From FEN-1322 sp041663425 (GTDB taxonomy: Bacteria > Omnitrophota > Gorgyraeia > 2-01-FULL-45-10): a stretch of DNA of 17,733 bases. The stretch's first letter is position 1. Each line of letters starts with the position of its first letter. The stretch spans positions 1 to 17,733 of the forward strand of contig JBAYMS010000033.1 in assembly GCA_041663425.1 (NCBI GenBank), given 5' to 3'. This document shows, piece after piece, positions 14,215-17,733 of this stretch. The notes under the pieces were generated by a model that was given only the letters and a program-made list of their open reading frames with translations, ran no database searches and was not told where the DNA came from. The position numbers and the translations under genes are program-made.

Positions 14215-15744
14215 ATGATCGCGAAGATATTTTCAAGCTGCGTTATCGGGGTTGAGGCGCATGAAGTTACTGTAGAAACAGATACCGGAGGAGGTTTGCC
14301 CGGAATAAACATAGTGGGCCTTCCAGACGCTGCCGTTAAAGAGTCGCGCGACAGAATAAAATCCGCGATAAAAAATTCAGACTTCTCCTTTCCGGCCAGA
14401 AAGATAACTATAAATCTGGCGCCGGCCGATATAAAAAAAGAGGGCTCTTCATTTGATCTGCCTATAGCTCTTTCAATACTCGCTTCCGAAGGAGCAATAG
14501 ATTCGTCTTCGCTGGGCGATTTCGTTTTTTGCGGTGAACTATCGCTGGATGGAAAACTCAAATCCATCAGAGGATCTCTTCCAATTGCAATGGCTCTGAA
14601 AAGTTTCGGCCGTAAGAAATTCATACTGCCGCGGGCAAATTCTAAAGAAGCTGCGGTTGTTGACAATATAGAGGTATACCCCCTGGATACGCTTAAGGAT
14701 GTTGTAGATTTCTTAAATGGCAGAATAAAAATAGCACCGCAAAAATATAGCGTCGAAATCACCAGGCATCATACCAAATACAAAGTCGACTTTAATGACG
14801 TTAAAGGCCAGGAGCACGTCAAGCGCGGACTCGAGGTCGCCGCCGCGGGCGGCCACAACGTCCTGTTGATAGGTCCGCCCGGATCCGGCAAGAGCATGCT
14901 AGCTAAACGGCTTCCGACCATTCTTTCCGAAATGACGCTGCAAGAGAGCCTAGAGACATCGAAAATACAAAGTGTGGCCGGACTGCTGCCTTCAAACAAA
15001 GGTTTAATCGTAACACGGCCATTCAGATCACCTCATCATACTATTTCCGACGCTGCCCTTGTAGGCGGCGGATCGAACCCCATACCCGGCGAAATAAGCC
15101 TCGCCCATAACGGCGTGCTATTCTTAGACGAGCTGCCGGAATTTAAAAGAAACGTCCTTGAGGTAATGCGGCAGCCTCTCGAAGAAGGCGTTATAACCAT
15201 ATCACGTGTTGCAAACCGCCTCACCTACCCCTCCAAGTTCATGCTGGTAGCAGCCATGAACCCCTGCCCGTGCGGATATTTCACCGATCCGAAACGCGGA
15301 TGCCACTGCTCCCCATTTCAGATACAGACATATCTTTCAAAGATATCCGGCCCGCTACTCGACAGGATAGACATACATCTTGAGGTTCCGAGATTAAAGC
15401 TGGAAAATTTAACAGACAAGCGGCGTGGAGAAAGTTCAGGAGAGATAAGAAACCGGGTCGACAAAGCCCGCGATATTCAAAAAGCTCGTTACAAAGACGG
15501 CAATTTATATTTCAACGCCCACCTGGAATCAAAAGAATTGGAAAGATATTGCATTCTTGATAAAGAGAGTGAGGAATTACTGAAGCTTGCAATACTCGAA
15601 CTGGGCATTTCAGCAAGAGCCTACGATAAGATACTCAAAGTGTCCCGCACTATCGCTGATCTCGACGGCAAAGAAGTCATCGAATCCCACCACATCTCGG
15701 AGGCAATCTCCTACAGAAGCCTGGACAGGAATTTATGGGGATAG
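14215..15744 (+). CDS. comM: ComM / YifB family AAA+ ATPase (Mg-chelatase-like)
   Basis: The 509-residue protein has the three-part ComM layout. An N-terminal Lon-protease-like domain (1-165) carries GLPGINIVGLPDAAVKESRDRI. An AAA+ core has Walker A GPPGSGKSMLAK (220-231), Walker B VLFLDELPEF (301-310) and a cysteine cluster C351, C353, C363, C365 in NPCPCGY and GCHC. A C-terminal helical domain runs from about 405 to 509. ComM is a hexameric branch-migration helicase that helps integrate DNA during natural transformation in studied species. The ATG at 14215 is preferred over an upstream in-frame TTG: GGAGG lies 4 nt before it and homologues begin MIAKIFS-like at this point. It is the last gene of the operon. 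Confidence 0.95.
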   Translation: MIAKIFSSCVIGVEAHEVTVETDTGGGLPGINIVGLPDAAVKESRDRIKSAIKNSDFSFPARKITINLAPADIKKEGSSFDLPIALSILASEGAIDSSSLGDFVFCGELSLDGKLKSIRGSLPIAMALKSFGRKKFILPRANSKEAAVVDNIEVYPLDTLKDVVDFLNGRIKIAPQKYSVEITRHHTKYKVDFNDVKGQEHVKRGLEVAAAGGHNVLLIGPPGSGKSMLAKRLPTILSEMTLQESLETSKIQSVAGLLPSNKGLIVTRPFRSPHHTISDAALVGGGSNPIPGEISLAHNGVLFLDELPEFKRNVLEVMRQPLEEGVITISRVANRLTYPSKFMLVAAMNPCPCGYFTDPKRGCHCSPFQIQTYLSKISGPLLDRIDIHLEVPRLKLENLTDKRRGESSGEIRNRVDKARDIQKARYKDGNLYFNAHLESKELERYCILDKESEELLKLAILELGISARAYDKILKVSRTIADLDGKEVIESHHISEAISYRSLDRNLWG

Positions 15745-15772
15745 AAATAGAGGCACTAATTTGGCACCTTAA

Positions 15773-16033
15773 AGAAAAGATATACCATGTAGGCAATTTG
15801 GAGCTAGAAAATTTAACAAGATAAACAATAAAAACGGACGGGTATGGCAAAAACGTTTTTATGATGAGGGCATAAGGAATGCAGGCATGCTAAAACAGAA
15901 AATGGAATATATACATAATAACCCTATCCACAAAAATCTTGCCATCACACCGGAGAATTATTTATATTCCAGCTATCATTGCTATTTCGGCAATAATAAA
16001 AACATATTAACAATCGACCAGCTAGATTATTGA
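15773..16033 (+). pseudogene. 5'-truncated Y1 (REP-associated tyrosine) transposase remnant
   Basis: An open frame without a usable start reads ARKFNKINNKNGRVWQKRFY, then IRNAGMLKQKMEYIHNNP, then ENYLYSSYHCYFG. This is the C-terminal half of IS200-like/RAYT proteins, whose typical form is WQ-x-x-FYD-x-x-IR followed by a YIHxNP motif and a YxxSS motif. The N-terminal half with the HUH metal site is missing: an in-frame stop lies at 15770-15772, and only 25 bp separate this from comM. It cannot encode an active enzyme on its own. The remnant is co-directional with comM and may be carried on read-through transcripts. Confidence 0.85.
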
Positions 16034-16045
16034 GGTTATCCACAA

Positions 16046-16075
16046 TAGTAGCGCACCCTTAAGGGTGCGCTACTA
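16046..16075. repeat. Perfect 30-bp palindrome (REP-like)
   Basis: TAGTAGCGCACCC, the central TTAA, then the exact reverse complement. It lies 12 bp past the transposase remnant and 12 bp before the lipoprotein stop codon. Neither side has a T-run, so it is not a canonical intrinsic terminator. Its closeness to a RAYT remnant suggests a REP-type element, though it could still end convergent transcripts. Confidence 0.7.
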
Positions 16076-16087
16076 GCTAATAAGACA

Positions 16088-16468
16088 TTATTTATTCGTA
16101 TTTAATAGCCCATAATTCACGGCACTATCTGCATCATTCATCGTATACTTCTCAACCTTGCCGTCCTTGCCTATCAGCACCGTCAACATCTGCTGCCTCA
16201 TATCCATACCGCCAGCCAATAAGTTCACGCCGGGGATAAAGTTTTCGATCCTGTTTTTACACTTCGTATACTGATACAGCATTATGGTTTTACCATCTGA
16301 TGATAACGTCTTCATGAAAGGCTTGCCGAGTAACTGGCTAACTTCTTGCTCAGTCGTAACGCCTTCTTGAATCTTTGTAACGTTTGTAGTATCGATTTTA
16401 TTGCCTGTAGTCGCACAACCGACCATTACGAACGAGCACAGCATAATCACCACGACCCATTTTCTCAT
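16088..16468 (-). CDS. Small lipoprotein with SmpA/OmlA (BamE-like) domain
   Basis: The 126-residue precursor starts with a basic residue pair, a hydrophobic stretch and a lipobox-like MVGC with C18 as the lipidation site. Ala at the following position would favour outer-membrane sorting under the E. coli rule. Residues 27-110 resemble the SmpA/OmlA fold: TKIQEGVTTEQEVSQLLGKP, a strand-forming TIMLYQYTK, then MLTVLIGKDGKVEKYTM. BamE itself belongs to the outer-membrane assembly machine, but such short domains occur in many unrelated lipoproteins, so no BamE role is claimed. AAAGGAG lies 5 nt before the ATG and overlaps the stop of the membrane-protein gene upstream, so the two are probably co-translated. 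Confidence 0.75.
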   Translation of the reverse strand: MRKWVVVIMLCSFVMVGCATTGNKIDTTNVTKIQEGVTTEQEVSQLLGKPFMKTLSSDGKTIMLYQYTKCKNRIENFIPGVNLLAGGMDMRQQMLTVLIGKDGKVEKYTMNDADSAVNYGLLNTNK

Positions 16469-16478
16469 GCAATCTCCT

Positions 16479-16685
16479 TTAGGCTTTAATTAGCAACACG
16501 AAGGTTAGAACAACAACCGCCACAGTTAAAATTACCATATAAGTATTTAGGCATATCATTACTTTATTTGCTTTTGCTGTGGAAATATCCAGTTTTTCAA
16601 TAGACTTATCAAGTTTGTCTAGCGCCTCTATAGTGCGCCTGCCATTAATTGTTATGTCACTTAATTGCCCATTAGCATAGCCCAT
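16479..16685 (-). CDS. Small single-pass membrane protein, unknown function
   Basis: The 68-residue product has a charged helical segment with a leucine-rich heptad look (EALDKLDKSIEKLD, 20-33) and one C-terminal membrane span (about 46-66), ending in KA. No family was recognised; the layout resembles small coiled-coil membrane proteins common in prophage and accessory regions. The ATG at 16685 is chosen because GGAGG lies 7 nt upstream. A longer in-frame start at 16733 would fall inside the terminator hairpin at 16724-16746 and is unlikely. Ten bp separate it from the lipoprotein gene, suggesting a shared mRNA, though no convincing promoter was found for the pair. Confidence 0.6.
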   Translation of the reverse strand: MGYANGQLSDITINGRRTIEALDKLDKSIEKLDISTAKANKVMICLNTYMVILTVAVVVLTFVLLIKA

Positions 16686-16718
16686 TTTCGCACCTCCACC
16701 ATCGCTCTCTCCTGCAAC

Positions 16719-16746
16719 AAAAAAGCAACCCATCCATAGGGTTGCT
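16719..16746 (-). terminator. Intrinsic terminator after the 237-residue gene
   Basis: On the minus strand AGCAACCC (16746-16739) pairs with GGGTTGCT (16731-16724) around a 7-nt loop, followed by a run of T residues (16724-16719). It lies about 57 bp past the stop of the upstream gene. Confidence 0.85.
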
Positions 16747-16802
16747 CGTCTTGCCTATATTATCTGTCGATACCCATTACTATGTCCTTTGTAGCATAGA
16801 TC

Positions 16803-17516
16803 TTATTGATATGCTGTTATGAACTCGCAGAGCTTTAGTCCTAATGGTGTTAGCCTAGCCGTTTCTACATTATACATGCCACTACCGTCTGGATATTTTC
16901 GACCTGATATAATCTTAAGATCGGTTAATCTTTGTTCGCTCAGCAATGTTAACTCTTTTACATTGTGACCGCTATTTTTGGTAACATAGGTAACCCACCC
17001 CTGTACGCCATCATTAGCCACCTTAGCAGGACTGTTTTCAGCTTCGATTTTTTTATAAAGTAAATAAATCGCCTTAAGAACGATTATATCATTGCTTTCC
17101 AATTTTTTCCCTATCTGCATGAGTTCGTATGCCAAAGCCTCATCTTCGGCAGTGGCCTCAGTTGAAATTGCCCTTAGGAAAATCGACTTCATAGCCTTGA
17201 AGCGATCCTCATCCGGCGAGTCTTTATCTATAAATTCGAGCATTTCGCGCAACGTCGCGCGCTGCTTATCAGTTGAGAAGAAATCCTCTTTAATCTTGCC
17301 CTTGTCTCTATAATGCTTTATCTCCCGGCCAAGCTGTTCATAAAGATTACATTTTATCGCAGCCTGGACTAGGTGTCCGGCCGATAACTTATACTCGCTT
17401 TTATCCGAGGCGATCAGACCGGTTAATAATTCAGATATTTTAAGCGTAGGTGCTTTGAGGAATTCGATAATGTTTTTGGAGCTTCTGAGATCTATGATAG
17501 CCTTATTGTCATCCAT
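16803..17516 (-). CDS. Unrecognised 237-residue soluble protein, possible C-terminal winged helix
   Basis: The protein has no signal peptide or membrane span and is rich in helices. Residues 186-237 (KELTLLSEQRLTDLKIISGR, then YNVETARLTPLGLKLCEF) look like a winged-helix end: a recognition-like helix, a Gly/Pro turn and a TPLG stretch. The N-terminal part (EFLKAPTLKISELLTGL) and overall layout recall DUF4393/Abi-alpha-like proteins, but I cannot confirm this. The gene is flanked by a strong promoter (17523-17551) and its own terminator (16719-16746), so it is monocistronic. The ATG lies exactly 6 nt after the -10 box, so its mRNA is probably leaderless. Its place among mobile-element pieces suggests an accessory or defence-type gene, which is inference. 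Confidence 0.7.
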   Translation of the reverse strand: MDDNKAIIDLRSSKNIIEFLKAPTLKISELLTGLIASDKSEYKLSAGHLVQAAIKCNLYEQLGREIKHYRDKGKIKEDFFSTDKQRATLREMLEFIDKDSPDEDRFKAMKSIFLRAISTEATAEDEALAYELMQIGKKLESNDIIVLKAIYLLYKKIEAENSPAKVANDGVQGWVTYVTKNSGHNVKELTLLSEQRLTDLKIISGRKYPDGSGMYNVETARLTPLGLKLCEFITAYQ

Positions 17517-17522
17517 GGAAAT

Positions 17523-17551
17523 ATTGTAGGACTAAAAGGAGGGGGTGTCAA
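17523..17551 (-). promoter_or_regulatory. Strong promoter for the 237-residue gene (leaderless geometry)
   Basis: On the minus strand TTGACA (17551-17546), 17 nt, TACAAT (17528-17523). Only 6 nt (atttcc) remain before the ATG at 17516, so the predicted transcription start coincides with the start codon. Confidence 0.82.
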
Positions 17552-17565
17552 GCAGCAAGCATTCG

Positions 17566-17594
17566 TTGAATTACCCATAGAAATATGCTATATT
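17566..17594 (+). promoter_or_regulatory. Divergent plus-strand promoter
   Basis: TTGAAT (17566-17571), 17 nt, TATATT (17589-17594). It is followed by CAGGAG (17605-17610) and an ATG at 17617 with proper spacing, so it has the full layout of a gene start. Confidence 0.65.
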
Positions 17595-17616
17595 ATAACT
17601 CCTACAGGAGAACAGG

Positions 17617-17658
17617 ATGCCTGACCTTACCCCTTACACTGCACAGCTCGTAAGGTGA
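17617..17658 (+). pseudogene. Start of an interrupted plus-strand gene
   Basis: After a good promoter and Shine-Dalgarno, only 13 codons (MPDLTPYTAQLVR) follow before TGA. The frame overlaps the 3' end of the IS3-type integrase on the other strand. The likely reading is that the insertion element landed just after the start codon and replaced the rest of the gene. The alternative is a genuine very short peptide. Confidence 0.35.
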
Positions 17659-17732
17659 ATTTCTGGTGTTTTTTGTTGTTCTTTCCAGGCCTTGGTGAAC
17701 TCTGCCGGAGTTAGACCGTCTAACGATCCGTG
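17634..17732 (-). CDS. IS3-type transposase (OrfB, rve integrase) C-terminus, cut by window edge
   Basis: Thirty-two codons and a TAA read HGSLDGLTPAEFTKAWKEQQ and then a short polar tail. The LDGLTPAEF stretch is the usual ending of IS3/IS481-group integrases, just after the final catalytic region. The DDE catalytic residues would lie to the right, outside the window. The terminal inverted repeat should lie between about 17600 and 17634 but was not defined; a TGACC-start at 17621 is a candidate. Whether the element is intact cannot be judged. Confidence 0.82.
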   Translation of the reverse strand, partial: HGSLDGLTPAEFTKAWKEQQKTPEIHLTSCAV

Positions 17733-17733
17733 A

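Noticed and set aside
16046..16075. The 30-bp palindrome as an intrinsic terminator
   Set aside because: Neither strand has a T-run after the stem, so the canonical form is not met; it is kept as a REP-like repeat.
16713..16737. A TGCAACAAAA match resembling the ECF -35 box
   Set aside because: No CGTC lies 17 nt downstream and the match coincides with the T-run of a minus-strand terminator.

Overview
The window reads as a chromosomal segment of a Gram-negative bacterium of moderate GC. Housekeeping genes fill about nine tenths of it and mobile or accessory material sits at the right edge. LolC/LolD-type lipoprotein export genes and a lipoprotein with a BamE-like domain imply an outer membrane. 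The combination of a dnaG-rpoD pair, a SpoVG-family protein and a class II lysyl-tRNA synthetase in this order would fit an uncultured lineage such as Omnitrophota/PVC. That placement is inference from gene content and not proven here. No rRNA, tRNA or CRISPR array was seen.

Left block, minus strand (1-11883). Two transcription units read leftward. The first starts at a promoter at 11855-11883 and runs: a 1021-residue PAS/GAF/GGDEF/HD-GYP cyclic-di-GMP enzyme, lysS, a LolC/E permease and lolD, with junctions of 0 nt, 9 nt and an 8-nt overlap. The second starts at 5328-5356 and runs cvpA, a NIF3-like gene, dnaG and rpoD. After rpoD, a third promoter (206-234) drives a cold-shock protein gene cut off by the window edge. 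Its leader holds a terminator-like hairpin. These three promoters share the exact form TTGACA-N17-TATACT.

Middle block, plus strand (11975-15744). An ECF-type sigma factor gene is followed by a membrane-bound zinc-finger anti-sigma gene, then spoVG, yraN and comM. Two nearly identical promoter boxes (TGCAAC-N17-CGTC plus an A/T-rich upstream element) precede the anti-sigma gene and spoVG. The simplest reading is that this sigma factor drives its own inhibitor and the spoVG-yraN-comM operon, while its own gene uses a housekeeping-type promoter. In the gap between anti-sigma and spoVG, the minus strand carries what looks like an undescribed structured RNA of about 225 nt: a closing stem, GNRA-capped hairpins and an intrinsic terminator that ends against the anti-sigma stop codon.

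Right block (15745-17733). A 5'-truncated Y1 (REP-associated type) transposase remnant is followed by a perfect 30-bp palindrome. Then come three minus-strand accessory genes: a lipoprotein, a small single-pass membrane protein, and an unrecognised 237-residue protein. The C-terminal end of an IS3-type integrase closes the window. A plus-strand promoter, Shine-Dalgarno and ATG run straight into that element, suggesting an interrupted gene. Two genes (sigma factor and the 237-residue protein) have a -10 box exactly 6 nt before the ATG, the geometry of leaderless mRNAs.
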